Positions 16,559 to 25,625 of a DNA stretch of 48,207 nt are shown here, piece by piece. The stretch covers positions 1-48,207 of the forward strand of contig JAUWOY010000023.1 in the NCBI GenBank assembly GCA_030611885.1. The letters are read 5' to 3'. A program made the translations under genes and the position numbers. The notes beneath the pieces are model-generated. The model was not told the origin of the DNA. It did no database searches and was given only the letters and a program-made list of their open reading frames with translations. The number at the start of each line of letters is the position of its first letter. Position 1 is the first letter of the stretch. Source of the stretch: Chloroflexota bacterium (lineage in GTDB: Bacteria; Chloroflexota; Anaerolineae; VGOG01).

Positions 16559-16569
16559 CAGTATAGCAT
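16549..16569 (+). promoter_or_regulatory. PadR-type operator
   Basis: A perfect inverted repeat with 10-bp arms (ATGCTATACT and AGTATAGCAT) around a single C covers the -10 box of the promoter. Such ATAC/GTAT palindromes at their own promoters are typical of PadR-family autorepression, here relieved perhaps by a substrate of the exporter (inference). Confidence 0.75.
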
Positions 16570-16598
16570 ACTGGGTATGTATCTATAGGACACATTCT

Positions 16599-17105
16599 AT
16601 GCTCAAATATCACCTGCTGAGCCTTTTGGCCCGGCAGCCACGACACGGCTATGAACTGAAGACGGCCTTCGAGGAGATCATGGGCGGTACCTGGAAGGTT
16701 AACATCGGCCAGATCTATTCCACCCTGGGCCGGCTGGAGCGGGACGGGCTGGTGGAGAGCGAGCTGGTTCATCAGGAGGTGCGCCTTGACAAGAGGGTTT
16801 ACGCCCTGACAGAGAAGGGCCGGGAGGAGACGATCAACTGGGTCTTGGAACCACCGAAGGTCCGGCCCCTCAAGGACGAGTTCCTGCACAAGCTTCTTGT
16901 GCACCAACGGATGGGCCTCGGCGACCTTCGGGCCTTTATCTGGAAGCTGCGCAAGGAGTATCTCCAGGTGCTCAAGGATTTGAGTGACCTCGACGCCGAC
17001 CTCACCCTCGACCCTCTCACGACCCTGGTGGTGAAGAAGGCGCTTCGCTACGCCGAGGCAGACCTGAAGTGGCTGGATGACTGCGAGGAGGTGTATTCAG
17101 AATGA
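16599..17105 (+). CDS. PadR-family transcriptional regulator
   Basis: 168 residues. The N-terminal winged helix is typical of PadR (LKYHLLSLLARQPRHGYELK, then GQIYSTLGRLERDGLVESE and YALTEKGREE), followed by a C-terminal helical dimerisation region (PadR subfamily 2 length). The ATG at 16599 begins about 30 bp after the palindromic operator. The gene overlaps the ABC ATPase start by ATGA, so it is the first gene of the exporter operon and very likely represses it. PadR proteins of this kind commonly respond to toxic small molecules pumped by the adjacent transporter. Confidence 0.92.
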   Translation: MLKYHLLSLLARQPRHGYELKTAFEEIMGGTWKVNIGQIYSTLGRLERDGLVESELVHQEVRLDKRVYALTEKGREETINWVLEPPKVRPLKDEFLHKLLVHQRMGLGDLRAFIWKLRKEYLQVLKDLSDLDADLTLDPLTTLVVKKALRYAEADLKWLDDCEEVYSE

Positions 17106-17839
17106 GCAACTTGATCGAGACCACGGAGCTGGCCAAGACCTACCACGGTGATGGGGCCGCCGTTCACGCCTTGCGGGGTGTGGATCTGGCGGTGGAGCAG
17201 GGGGAGTTCGTGGCCGTGATGGGGCCCTCGGGCTGCGGCAAGTCCACCCTGCTCCATCTCCTGGGCGGTCTGGACCGGCCTACGGCGGGGCAGGTGCGCC
17301 TCGACGGCACCCTGCTCAACGACCTGAGCGAGTCGCAGTTGGCCGTGCTCCGCCGCACCCACGTGGGCTTCGTCTTTCAGTTCTACAACCTCATCGGCAA
17401 CCTGAGCGTGGCCGATAACGTGGAATTGCCGGGGCTGGTAGCGGGCCGATCCCCCAGAGAGGTGGCCCGGCGGCGCGAGGAGCTGCTCGAGGCCCTGGGC
17501 ATCGCCGACAAGGCCGGCCAGGTGCCGGCGCGGCTCTCCGCTGGCGAACAGCAGCGTGCCGCCATCGCCCGGGCTCTGATCAACGAGCCGGCCGTGCTCC
17601 TGGCCGACGAGCCCACGGGCAACCTGGACACCCGCAGCGGCGCCGAGGTGCTGGAGCTCTTCCGCCGCTTCAATGAACGAGGGCAGACCATCGTCCTGGT
17701 GACCCACGACCCCAGGGTGGCCAGTTCTGCTGACCGCGTCCTTTTCCTGCGCGATGGCCGGATCGTGGACCAGACGCGCCTCGTCGCAGGGCAGGAGATG
17801 GCGGCAGTGCTGGCGAAGCTGGTAGAGATGGAGATGTAG
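17102..17839 (+). CDS. MacB/LolD-type ABC transporter ATPase
   Basis: 245 residues. Walker [10 protein letters not shown] is at residues 41-49; the signature is LSAGEQQR (about 145-152, Ala instead of the usual Gly); Walker [10 protein letters not shown] follows (about 164-172), with NLD and the H-loop VTHD. The FQFYNL motif in the Q-loop region is typical of the MacB/LolD/FtsE branch that works with FtsX-like permeases in mechanotransmission, moving lipoproteins, peptides or drugs rather than importing nutrients. It overlaps padR by 4 bp and precedes the permease by 9 bp. Confidence 0.93.
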   Translation: MSNLIETTELAKTYHGDGAAVHALRGVDLAVEQGEFVAVMGPSGCGKSTLLHLLGGLDRPTAGQVRLDGTLLNDLSESQLAVLRRTHVGFVFQFYNLIGNLSVADNVELPGLVAGRSPREVARRREELLEALGIADKAGQVPARLSAGEQQRAAIARALINEPAVLLADEPTGNLDTRSGAEVLELFRRFNERGQTIVLVTHDPRVASSADRVLFLRDGRIVDQTRLVAGQEMAAVLAKLVEMEM

Positions 17840-17848
17840 GAGGTCACA

Positions 17849-20167
17849 ATGCGAGCTATCTTTCGTCAAGCCAAGGCCGATATCTTCAGTCGGCGTTTGC
17901 AGTCGAGCCTGATCCTGTTGACGATCATCGCGGCCACAACTCTCTTGACGCTGGCGCTGACCACCCTGCGCAGCGCCAGTGGCCCCTTCGACCGCACCTT
18001 CCGTGCCCTCAACGGGGCTCATCTCTGGCTCCAGTTTGACCTGGAGGAGGTGGATGAGGCCAGCCTGGCCCAGGTGCGCCGGCTGCCCCTGGTGGCGGAG
18101 AGCACCGAACTGCGCCACCAGGCCTGGGCCCGGGTTGTGTTGGGCGAGGAGAGGAGCGGCATCTTCCTCCATACGATGCCTCCTCAGCCGCCGGCGGTGA
18201 GCTCCCTGCTCATCACGGCGGGGCGCTATCTCCAGGCCGGCGACACCACGGGTGCGGTGGTGGACAAGAACCTGGCTGAGTATTTCGGTGTCCGGACCGG
18301 CGACACCATCCAGGTGATCACCCCGCAGGGCAAGAAGGGGTTGACGGTGGTGGGCCTGGCCGTTGACGTCTCCTGGGGCCCCTATCCCAACTGGCAGCCG
18401 GCCCAGGTGCACGTGCTGGAGGAGACCTTGGCCGACCTGGTCCCCGACCGAAGCGAGTGGAGGACCAGGCTTGGATTGCGCCTGAAGGACCCTGAGAAGA
18501 TACACGAGGCCCTGCAGGCAGTCGAAGCCCTCCTTCCTACTAAAGCTGTACTGGATCATATCGACTGGCACTTCATTCGGCAGGCGGTCCAGTTCGTGAC
18601 CCAGATTCACACCATCCTCATCCTGACCTTTGGCCTCTTCGCCCTGCTGGCGGCGGGCTTTATCATCGCCAACACCATCAGCGGGGCGGTGCTGGCTCAA
18701 TTCCGCCAGATCGGCATCCTCAAGGCGCTGGGCTTTACCCAGGGGCAGGTGTTGCTCCTCTTCCTGGCGGAAAATCTGCTGCTGGGCCTGGTCGGTGCGG
18801 TGGCCGGTCTGCTGCTGGGTCTGATCCTCTCCCCCCTGGCGCTACAGCCCATCGCCCGGGCCTTCAATGCCTCGCCCAGCCCCCAGCTTGACTTGGTATT
18901 AGCGGGAGTGCCTCTGGTTACGGCGCTGCTCATCACTCTCTTCAGCCTTTGGCCGGCGTGGCAGGGGAGCCGGATCAACACCGTTCAGGCCATCCGCTTC
19001 GGCTTCAGCGCCCCCCGCCAAAAACCCTCCCGCCTGGCCCGTATTGCCGGGGCCTTGCGCCTGCCCCTGGTGGTCGTCCTGGGGATCAAGGACAGTTTCG
19101 CCAGACCGGTACGGGCTGCTCTGATGGTCTTCAGCCTGGCCCTGGGGGTGATCGCCGTCACCTTCGCCCTGGGTCTCAACGCCACCATTGACGCCTTCGT
19201 CAACGACCCGTCTCTGCGGGGCATTCACTACGATATGAGCGTCCACCGCGAGTTCCTCTCAGACGCTGAGGCCCGTCGCCTTATCGAAGAGAATCCAGAG
19301 GTAGAATCCTACTTCAGGGGAGGCCCCTGGCCACGCCTCAAGGTGCCCGGCACCGATCTCACTTTCCTGGCCTGGCCCCTGGATGGCGACCTCCACAGCT
19401 TCGACGCTGCGAAACAGGAGGGTCGCTGGTTCCAGGCGGACAATGAGATGGTGGCGGGCCTTGGCCTGTTGGAGTGGTTGGGGCTGCGGGTGGGGGACAA
19501 CCTGTCGGTGGTCATCCACGACAAGCCGGCCGTTTTTCAGATCGTGGGCAGCTACCGGGAGATGAACAACCAGGGGCGGATGGGGTTGATCAGCCTGGAC
19601 ACCCTGCGTCGGTATGATCCAGATGCCGAGGTGTTAGCCTATTACCTGAAGCTGCGGGAGGGGGCCGATCCGCAGGCGGTGAAAGAGGCGCTAGAGATGG
19701 CATCCGACGATGGGTTGGGTGTGGAAATTGTTGATCAAGAGCCGCCGTCAGAGGCGCAGCAGCTCCAACTCATGATGCTCGGCCTCACGGCCGTGCTGGC
19801 CCTCATCGCCCTGGTCAGCGTCTTCAACGCCGCCGTCATGGGGGTGCGGGAGCGATTCCGCGACTTCGGCACCCTGAAGACGGTGGGCCTGACCCCAGCT
19901 CAGGTGGTGATCACGGTCCTGGCCGGGACATCAGCCCTGGCGGTGCTGGCGGCCCTCATCGGCATCCCCGCCGGCATCGCCTTCACCCAGATGTTGCTCA
20001 ACGCCATCGCCCGTTCCGTCGGCTTCGGCAGCATCCCGACCTCGATCAACTGGGCCTGGCTGGCCCTGGTGGTGCTCGGGGCCGTGGGGATTGCCCTGCT
20101 GGGCAGCTTCCTCCCCAGCCGCTGGGCCGCCCAGGTCAGCATAGCGGAGGTCCTACGGTATGAGTAA
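17849..20167 (+). CDS. FtsX-like ABC transporter permease
   Basis: 772 residues, the size of a double FtsX-domain permease. A first membrane helix lies at about 18-40 (SLILLTIIAATTLLTLAL), then a large extracellular (MacB_PCD-like) region. Three helices span about 250-375 (ILTFGLFALLAAGFIIANTI; LAENLLLGLVGAVAGLLLG; LVTALLITLFSLWPAW). A second half repeats the plan: a helix at about 425-450, an extracellular region, and three final helices from about 645 to 757. The C-terminal SRWAAQVSIAEVLRYE is the usual end of the family. An RBS AGGAGG precedes ATG 17849. It overlaps the next permease gene by 8 bp. Substrate unknown; the PadR regulator suggests export of a harmful compound or peptide. Confidence 0.9.
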   Translation: MRAIFRQAKADIFSRRLQSSLILLTIIAATTLLTLALTTLRSASGPFDRTFRALNGAHLWLQFDLEEVDEASLAQVRRLPLVAESTELRHQAWARVVLGEERSGIFLHTMPPQPPAVSSLLITAGRYLQAGDTTGAVVDKNLAEYFGVRTGDTIQVITPQGKKGLTVVGLAVDVSWGPYPNWQPAQVHVLEETLADLVPDRSEWRTRLGLRLKDPEKIHEALQAVEALLPTKAVLDHIDWHFIRQAVQFVTQIHTILILTFGLFALLAAGFIIANTISGAVLAQFRQIGILKALGFTQGQVLLLFLAENLLLGLVGAVAGLLLGLILSPLALQPIARAFNASPSPQLDLVLAGVPLVTALLITLFSLWPAWQGSRINTVQAIRFGFSAPRQKPSRLARIAGALRLPLVVVLGIKDSFARPVRAALMVFSLALGVIAVTFALGLNATIDAFVNDPSLRGIHYDMSVHREFLSDAEARRLIEENPEVESYFRGGPWPRLKVPGTDLTFLAWPLDGDLHSFDAAKQEGRWFQADNEMVAGLGLLEWLGLRVGDNLSVVIHDKPAVFQIVGSYREMNNQGRMGLISLDTLRRYDPDAEVLAYYLKLREGADPQAVKEALEMASDDGLGVEIVDQEPPSEAQQLQLMMLGLTAVLALIALVSVFNAAVMGVRERFRDFGTLKTVGLTPAQVVITVLAGTSALAVLAALIGIPAGIAFTQMLLNAIARSVGFGSIPTSINWAWLALVVLGAVGIALLGSFLPSRWAAQVSIAEVLRYE

Positions 20168-20813
20168 AGAAAGATTGTCCTTCTACCTCAAGTACGCCCT
20201 GCGCTCGTTGCGGCGCGAGAGGCAGCGTTCCCTTTTTGCCGCCTTCTGCGTGGCTGTGGGCGTGGGCGCGGTGGTGGCCATGCAAAGCCTGGGCCTGGTG
20301 GTCACCGATACCATGAGCGAGAACGTGAAGGCCCTCGTCAGGGGGGACATCGTGCTGACGCCGCGCCTGGAGCCCTACGACGAGGAGGCGTTGGCGGCCT
20401 TCGCCCGCCCGAAGGATGAGGGGAAAATCGAGGACTACACCGTCACCATTGAGGCGAGCAACGACGAGATCAAGAAGCGAGAGGCAGACTACAGCCAGAT
20501 GTACATCCCCCGCCGCTGGTTTGTTGACCCGCAGACCTATCCCCTCTACGGCCAACTCAAGGCCAGCCACCCGAAGGGGGTCTCCATCACCCAACTGCTG
20601 GTCGAGCCCTATGACGTCGTCGTCAGCGACAACGTTTACGACATCCTGGATCTGGCACTGGGTGATGAGGTCGTCTTCTTCACCAGCCGCGTGACGCAGC
20701 CCTTCACGGTGAAGGGCGTCGTCCCGGCCTACGTCATTGGGGACATGGATGCACAGTTATCCGGCTTCGTCCCAACATGCGCGGAAATAAAGGAATCTAA
20801 ACCGCCTTCATAG
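20160..20813 (+). pseudogene. second FtsX-like permease, truncated by a rearrangement
   Basis: The first about 195 codons read as the N-terminal half of another FtsX-like permease: helix SLFAAFCVAVGVGAVVAMQSLGLV at about residues 20-45, then a MacB_PCD-like extracellular region (GDIVLTPRLEPYDEE.. DNVYDILDLALGDEV.. FTVKGVVPAYV). After GDMDAQLS (about 20755) the frame enters the antisense of the alpha/beta hydrolase gene and stops at 20813. No trace of the missing 3' half (three further helices and more) is found in the window. The operon therefore lost the end of its last gene, either by a real insertion/deletion or by a misassembly at about 20750. Confidence 0.85.
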
Positions 20814-21607
20814 TGTTTTGCCGATGTCATAAACCCCTCATTGTGAGTACCTGTAATTTCGAGAAATTCCTTTGGCTCATTTGCTGCTCCGAATAGCCGA
20901 CGCCCGTGACTGAAGGGTATGATTTCGTCGTCGCGGCTATGCACGATCAGAACCGGGCAATTCACCTGACGAAGATAATCCATGGCATTGTAGTCAAAAC
21001 GCGATAACAGTCTCACTGGAAGATAGGGATACAGCTCGGCACCGATATCCCGAACAGAGATGAATGTAGACTCTATGATAAGCGCTTTCGGCGTGTGGTC
21101 TCGTGCCAGCCATGCGGCAATGGCACCGCCGAGAGATCTACCGAAAACGATGATTTCGGTCGGGTCAACCTGTCGTTTCTGAACAAGGTAGCGCCACGCT
21201 GCCTCTGCGTCGAGATATGTACCCTGCTCGGTAAGTTTCCCCTCGCTTTGGCCATAGCCGCGGTAATCAAAAATGAACGTGCTTAGCCCAAGACGATAGA
21301 ATACCTGAACGGACTCCAAGCGATGCGATATGTTGCCTGCATTACCGTGGCAAAACAAAATCACACCTCTAGACCTCTCAGCGGGGACAAACCAACCAGA
21401 AAGTTTCACTCCATCCGCAGCTTCAAAACAAACGGCTTCGTATGAAAGCCCTATTTCAGCAGGAGTCACGGTGATCTCACGCTCGGGAAAATAGATAAAA
21501 TGGGATTGAAAGACCATGAGGATCGTCACAAGACCGATATACGAGCCAACAAAAACAGGAATAACTGACCAGAACATATGCCACACTCTCTGTCTCACTA
21601 TGTTCAA
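20729..21607 (-). CDS. membrane-anchored alpha/beta hydrolase
   Basis: 292 residues. An N-terminal helix (VIPVFVGSYIGLVTILMVF, about 14-33) anchors the protein. The fold of the ABHD13/YfhR type follows: oxyanion region VILFCHGNAGN, FDYRGYGQSEG, nucleophile elbow GRSLGG (about residue 155), catalytic Asp in VHSRDDEIIPF and His in GTHNEGF. It would hydrolyse an ester, amide or thioester; the substrate is unknown. The last dozen codons run into the neighbouring broken permease (end ..NCASMSPMT), so the original C-terminus may be changed. The gene and its flanks to about 21870 are visibly more AT-rich than the ABC genes, in line with acquisition from elsewhere. Confidence 0.85.
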   Translation of the reverse strand: MNIVRQRVWHMFWSVIPVFVGSYIGLVTILMVFQSHFIYFPEREITVTPAEIGLSYEAVCFEAADGVKLSGWFVPAERSRGVILFCHGNAGNISHRLESVQVFYRLGLSTFIFDYRGYGQSEGKLTEQGTYLDAEAAWRYLVQKRQVDPTEIIVFGRSLGGAIAAWLARDHTPKALIIESTFISVRDIGAELYPYLPVRLLSRFDYNAMDYLRQVNCPVLIVHSRDDEIIPFSHGRRLFGAANEPKEFLEITGTHNEGFMTSAKHYEGGLDSFISAHVGTKPDNCASMSPMT

Positions 21608-21688
21608 CCCATCTTCTTTCTAAGTCGCGAAACTTCACAGAACGTTCACGGGCTTTGCGAAGTGCGAAGCATTTGGATAGACGACTTG

Positions 21689-21819
21689 TAACTGCTCAGG
21701 CTGGCCGCTTGAAGGTGCCTGGCACTTGCAGAATTCAACAGAAAACGCAGAGCCCGCCTGTCACAAAGTCGTATGGAATGACCAGATTCAAGCAAAAGTG
21801 CCAGGCACCTGAGCAGTTA
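21689..21819. repeat. palindromic element with terminal inverted repeats
   Basis: TAACTGCTCAGG (21689-21700) followed by AGGTGCCTGGCACTT (about 21713-21727) faces an inverted, compacted copy AAGTGCCAGGCACC joined to TGAGCAGTTA (21796-21819). GTGCCTGGCAC is itself a palindrome. This resembles a MITE or REP-type element. It lies between the hydrolase and SDR genes. Confidence 0.65.
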
Positions 21820-21870
21820 CGACGACTTGAGATCAAGGCAAAGTGGTCTAAGCCAACCGGATAAGACCAC

Positions 21871-22671
21871 CTATACCGCCAAGAATCCCCCATCAACTGG
21901 TATCGCCGCGCCGTGCACGTAGCTGGAAACATCACTGGCCAGAACCAGGGCCATACACGCCACTTCATCTGGTTGTCCCAGCCGGCCTATGGGCAACCGC
22001 CACTTGAATTCGATGCCCGTCTTTATGAGACCAAAGTCGAAGCTAAATATCCCCTTGACAGCCTTCCTCTTTGTCCCACGGGTGATTATCCCCCCAGGCA
22101 CTATGGCGTTTATTCTGAACCCGTGCTTGCCGTGTTCCTTGGCCAGGGCTTTTGTCAAGGCAATGACCCCAGCCTTGCTCACGCTGTAGTGAGCTAAGTC
22201 TTCTTTGAATGACACGACAGCCTCAATAGATCCCACGTTGACAATCACGCCTCCTAGTTTCAACCGCCTGCTGATCATCTCTTGGCACATCCAGTAGACC
22301 GAATCCAGATTCGTCTCGATCACCCTCTTGTAAAAGGCTTCGTCAACGTCCAAGAATTCTTTGAAGGGATAGATACCAGCATTGTTTACCAGTATGTCCG
22401 GCCCACCCCCGCTCAACTTCTCCCATAGCTCGTCTCTCTCTTCTTTCTTCGATATGTCCGTCTGATGAACATTGATCTCTGTCCCGAAGCTCGCTAACTC
22501 CTCCTTCGTGGCTGCCAGCCTCTCAGTGTCAATATCCACCAGCTCCAAGTCTGCGCCCGCTTCTGCGAATCTGTAGGCGATGGCCTTGCCAATGCCGGCC
22601 GCCGCGCCGGTGATCAAAGCTCGTTTGCCGCGCAGAGATACCAGTTCGGATAACGCTCTCAAAGTTGCCAT
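21871..22671 (-). CDS. short-chain dehydrogenase/reductase
   Basis: 266 residues, a classical SDR. The cofactor motif is TGAAAGIG (residues 21-28), with VDID after beta-2 suggesting NAD(H) preference by the acidic residue. NNAG, the catalytic Ser (VNVGSIEAV) and YSVSK follow, and the C-terminal PIGRLGQPDEVA.. VDGGF is standard. It would oxidise or reduce an alcohol, sugar or keto group; the substrate cannot be told. The start ATG overlaps the stop of the YjbQ gene (TAATG), so the two are translated together in the LysE-YjbQ-SDR operon. Confidence 0.92.
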   Translation of the reverse strand: MATLRALSELVSLRGKRALITGAAAGIGKAIAYRFAEAGADLELVDIDTERLAATKEELASFGTEINVHQTDISKKEERDELWEKLSGGGPDILVNNAGIYPFKEFLDVDEAFYKRVIETNLDSVYWMCQEMISRRLKLGGVIVNVGSIEAVVSFKEDLAHYSVSKAGVIALTKALAKEHGKHGFRINAIVPGGIITRGTKRKAVKGIFSFDFGLIKTGIEFKWRLPIGRLGQPDEVACMALVLASDVSSYVHGAAIPVDGGFLAV

Positions 22672-23090
22672 TACTCTCCTATGATCTTGACCAGGACGCG
22701 CTTCCTACGACGTCCATCGAACTCCCCGTAGAAAATCTGCTCCCACGGGCCAAAGTCCAGGCGACCACCGGTGACCGCCACGACCACCTCGCGGCCCATG
22801 ATCTGTCTCTTCAGGTGGGCGTCACCGTTGTCCTCGCCGGTGCGGTTGTGGCGATAGCGGCCGATGGGTTCGTGTGGGGCCAGCTCCTCCAGCCAATCGT
22901 CGTAGTCCTGATGGAGGCCGCGTTCATCGTCGTTGATGAAGACCGAGGCGGTTATGTGCATGGCGTTCACCAAGGCCAACCCTTCCCTGATGCCGCTTTC
23001 GCGCAAGCACTCTTCAACCTGGCGTGTGATGTTGATGAAGGCCCGGCGACTGGGAACATTGAACCAGAGTTCTTTTCGATAGCTTTTCAT
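22671..23090 (-). CDS. YjbQ family protein (UPF0047, secondary thiamine-phosphate synthase-like)
   Basis: 139 residues from ATG 23090, which has AAGGAGG upstream; a longer frame to 23321 is the shadow of the LysE gene. Family signatures: the [20 protein letters not shown] core with its conserved His and acidic residues, [17 protein letters not shown] and [13 protein letters not shown]. Members have been reported to have weak thiamine-phosphate synthase activity, but their real role is unclear. Complete and unremarkable. Second gene of the LysE-YjbQ-SDR operon. Confidence 0.9.
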   Translation of the reverse strand: MKSYRKELWFNVPSRRAFINITRQVEECLRESGIREGLALVNAMHITASVFINDDERGLHQDYDDWLEELAPHEPIGRYRHNRTGEDNGDAHLKRQIMGREVVVAVTGGRLDFGPWEQIFYGEFDGRRRKRVLVKIIGE

Positions 23091-23116
23091 AAAAGTTATG
23101 TCCTCCTTTTTTCTTA

Positions 23117-23728
23117 TCACAGCCCCGACACCCCAAGCCATAATTGATAGAACCCGAAACACGCCAGGGCGACAACTGACATCGCGAGCATGGCGCGGTT
23201 CACCTTCGGCCCAAGGTGTCTGGCTGTACCGAAAAGTATGATGATGCCTGCCAAACTGACAGTTAAGGCAACGTAAAAGCCGGCCAGAAAACCGATCCCG
23301 TTGGTCGGGGCTTCGCGCCAACCTGTTAGCAAAATGGGGCCGGTGACCAGGCTCCAGTAGATGTACGGGCCGGGACTCAACACGTTCATCATCGCCGCTC
23401 TAAACACGCTCTGCCGCCGGGATGGGATCGCCACCGCGCCCGCTGGGTCAAAGTTGCGCCACCCAATGAAAGCGTTCACTGCCAGGTAGAGGATAAAAAG
23501 CCCGCTGGCGACGTACAAGAACCGCTGCATCCATTCTGGCACCTGGCTCAACACCAACAAGACCAGCGCGACGATCGGGCCGTCGCTGATCAGAGGAGCC
23601 ACGGCTGCCGGCAAGGTGTTTCGCCATCCGTTATTCAATGTTTGCGCTGTGATGTACGTCTGAAAAGGGCCAGGCTGCACAGCGGCCGCAAAGCCGTAGC
23701 CAATTCCCTGTATCACGTAAACGAGCAT
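23117..23728 (-). CDS. LysE/RhtB family exporter
   Basis: 203 residues with six hydrophobic segments. The N-terminal [14 protein letters not shown] and the middle [12 protein letters not shown] are the two conserved PGP motifs of the LysE superfamily, which exports amino acids or similar small molecules. It is the first gene of a minus-strand operon with yjbQ and the SDR. No regulator is nearby. Substrate unknown. Confidence 0.85.
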   Translation of the reverse strand: MLVYVIQGIGYGFAAAVQPGPFQTYITAQTLNNGWRNTLPAAVAPLISDGPIVALVLLVLSQVPEWMQRFLYVASGLFILYLAVNAFIGWRNFDPAGAVAIPSRRQSVFRAAMMNVLSPGPYIYWSLVTGPILLTGWREAPTNGIGFLAGFYVALTVSLAGIIILFGTARHLGPKVNRAMLAMSVVALACFGFYQLWLGVSGL

Positions 23729-23734
23729 GTTCTC

Positions 23735-23855
23735 CGATCTAGTTCAACTCTTCCACTTCGCCAAGGGCTGCGAGGTGCTCATCCCGCAACGGAACTATCT
23801 CAGCTCATCCGCTCCAGTTCTGCCATTGCTGCTCTTGCGCCGGTTTCCGCTCCAT
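23735..23855 (-). pseudogene. short frameshifted remnant downstream of hsdM
   Basis: On the minus strand after the hsdM stop, an ATG frame reads MAELERMS and then stops; skipping one base it continues EIVPLRDEHLAALGEVEELN to a stop at about 23740. This looks like a small protein or a fragment with one frameshift. It could also be chance. No family recognised. Confidence 0.25.
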
Positions 23856-25313
23856 CTACTCCCCTCCCAACACCGCATAAATACTCTCGAACTGCTCCAG
23901 GGCGGCTTGCAGGTTCTCCACGATTTCGCCGGCCAGCACGTCGGGAGCGGGGAGGTTTTCGGTGTCCTCCAGGCTCTCGTCTTTCAGCCAGAAGATGTCC
24001 AGGCTGACCTTGTCTCGCTGCATCAGTTCGTCGTAGGCGAAGGCTCTGAAGCGCTCGGTCTCCTGTCGGTGGTGGCGGTTTTCGGGGTTGTAGCAGGCGA
24101 TGAAGTCCTGCAGGTCACCGTAGCGCAGCGGGTTCTGCTTGAGGGTGAAGTGCATGTTGGTGCGCAGGTCGTAGATCCACAACTTCTCCGTCCAGGGCTT
24201 CTCGCTGCCCGGTCTGCGGTCGAAGAACAGCACGTTGGCCTTCACGCCCTGGGCGTAGAAGACGCCGGTGGGGAGCCGCAGCAGGGTGTGGACGTCGCAC
24301 TCGTGGAGCAGTTTGCGCCGCACGGTTTCGCCCGCGCCACCCTCAAAAAGCACGTTGTCGGGGGCGACGATGGCCGCTCGGCCATGGATTCTGAGCAGGG
24401 TCTTGACGTGCTGCAGGAAGTTGAGCTGCTTGTTGGAGGTGGTGGCCCAGAAGTCCTGCCGCTCGTAGGTCAGGGCGGACCTGGCGGCCTTGCCCTCGGC
24501 GTTGACGATGGTGATGCTGCTCTTCTTGCCGAATGGGGGATTGGTCAGCACCATGTCGAAGCGGTCGCCGGGGTCGGAGATGAGGCTATCGCCCACCACG
24601 ATGGGGCTCTCCTCGCCGCCGATGCCGTGCAGGTACAGGTTCATGGCGCACAGCCTGGCCGTGCTGTCCACGATCTCCCAGCCCTTGAAGGTGTTGTAGC
24701 GGAGAAAACGTTTCTGATCTCTATCGAGGGGGTAGTTGTGGGAGACGTAGTCGTGGGCCGCCAGGAAGAAGCCGCCAGTGCCGCAGGCCGGGTCGCAGAT
24801 AGTCTGGCCCGGTTCGGGGCGCATGACAGCCACCATCGCCTTGATCAGCGGCCTGGGGGTGAAGTACTGCCCCGCGCCGCTCTTGATGTCCTCGGCGTTT
24901 TTCTGCAGCAGCCCCTCGTAGATCTCCCCCTTCACGTCAATGTCCATGCCCACCCAGGTCTCGGCGTCAATCATGACGATCAGCCGCCGCAGCTTGGCCG
25001 GGTCCTGGATTCTGTTCTGCGACTTGCGGAAGATCACGCCCAGCATGCCGCTCTCCCTGCCCAGCTCCACCAGGGTGCGGCGGTAATGGGTCTCCAGCTC
25101 CTCGCCGTCTTTGGAGACCAGGCTGGGCCAATCGTAGCCGGCGGGGATGGCGGAGGGCTTGTTGAAGGGTGGCCTGGTTTGTTCGTCGGCCATTTTGAGG
25201 AACAGCAGGTAGGTCAACTGCTCCACATAGTCGCCGTAGCTGACGCCGTCGTCCCGCAGGACGTGGCAGTAGTTCCACAGTCGTTGGACAATGGTTGCGG
25301 ATTCGCTGGCCAA
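23856..25313 (-). CDS. hsdM: type I restriction-modification methyltransferase subunit
   Basis: 485 residues. N-terminal HsdM_N helices (IVQRLWNYCHVLRDDGVSYGDYVEQLTYLLFLKM) are followed by the N6-adenine methyltransferase fold: motif I DPACGTGGFF (about residue 165) for S-adenosylmethionine, motif IV NPPFGKK (about 255) for the target adenine. It methylates the site chosen by HsdS to protect host DNA. GAGQYFTPRPLI is typical of the family. The gene is complete. In most type I loci hsdM lies next to hsdS; here a zinc-ribbon gene and an aminopeptidase gene stand between them. Confidence 0.95.
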   Translation of the reverse strand: MASESATIVQRLWNYCHVLRDDGVSYGDYVEQLTYLLFLKMADEQTRPPFNKPSAIPAGYDWPSLVSKDGEELETHYRRTLVELGRESGMLGVIFRKSQNRIQDPAKLRRLIVMIDAETWVGMDIDVKGEIYEGLLQKNAEDIKSGAGQYFTPRPLIKAMVAVMRPEPGQTICDPACGTGGFFLAAHDYVSHNYPLDRDQKRFLRYNTFKGWEIVDSTARLCAMNLYLHGIGGEESPIVVGDSLISDPGDRFDMVLTNPPFGKKSSITIVNAEGKAARSALTYERQDFWATTSNKQLNFLQHVKTLLRIHGRAAIVAPDNVLFEGGAGETVRRKLLHECDVHTLLRLPTGVFYAQGVKANVLFFDRRPGSEKPWTEKLWIYDLRTNMHFTLKQNPLRYGDLQDFIACYNPENRHHRQETERFRAFAYDELMQRDKVSLDIFWLKDESLEDTENLPAPDVLAGEIVENLQAALEQFESIYAVLGGE

Positions 25314-25337
25314 GTTTCGTTCTCCTTACTACGCTTT

Positions 25338-25595
25338 CTACGTCCTTGTTTGTTTCACCGTGCCCTGGTTTATCTTTACGGCAGGACGCCCGTGTATCAT
25401 TCTCACGACGCCGATTTGCTTGCCACAAGCAGGACAGGTGGGGCGGGAGCCTGTTGGCATCTCGGAAACTCCCACGTGGTCCTCTCTAATCTCGTCCAGA
25501 TAGCACTTTATCAGGCGCCCTCTCCCGCCTTTAAAGTATTTGAACAGGAGTTGACCACATCTGCATTGCACTTTGATGACACGCCCCTTTGACAT
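25338..25595 (-). CDS. small zinc-ribbon protein
   Basis: 85 residues. Cys pairs at the start (VQCRCGQLLF) and near the end (TCPACGKQIGVV) could form one zinc site. The rest is basic (KYFKGGRGRLIKCYLDEI). It lies between hsdM (22 bp) and the aminopeptidase gene (30 bp) on the same strand. A nucleic-acid or protein-binding role is possible; I recognise no named family. Confidence 0.6.
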   Translation of the reverse strand: MSKGRVIKVQCRCGQLLFKYFKGGRGRLIKCYLDEIREDHVGVSEMPTGSRPTCPACGKQIGVVRMIHGRPAVKINQGTVKQTRT

Positions 25596-25625
25596 ATTGC
25601 TTCACGCAACCAGGCTCCCGGAAGG

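Noticed and set aside
17048-18700. A 550-codon minus-strand open frame opposite the padR-ABC genes
   Set aside because: Shadow of well-supported ABC transporter genes in GC-rich DNA.
23735-23855. In-frame TGA after hsdM considered as a second selenocysteine codon
   Set aside because: No redox-motif context, no long continuation, and a one-base frameshift gives an equally good reading.
23727-25592. A 621-codon plus-strand open frame across the hsdM region
   Set aside because: It is antisense to hsdM, which has all methyltransferase motifs; the long frame is a codon-bias shadow without protein family features.
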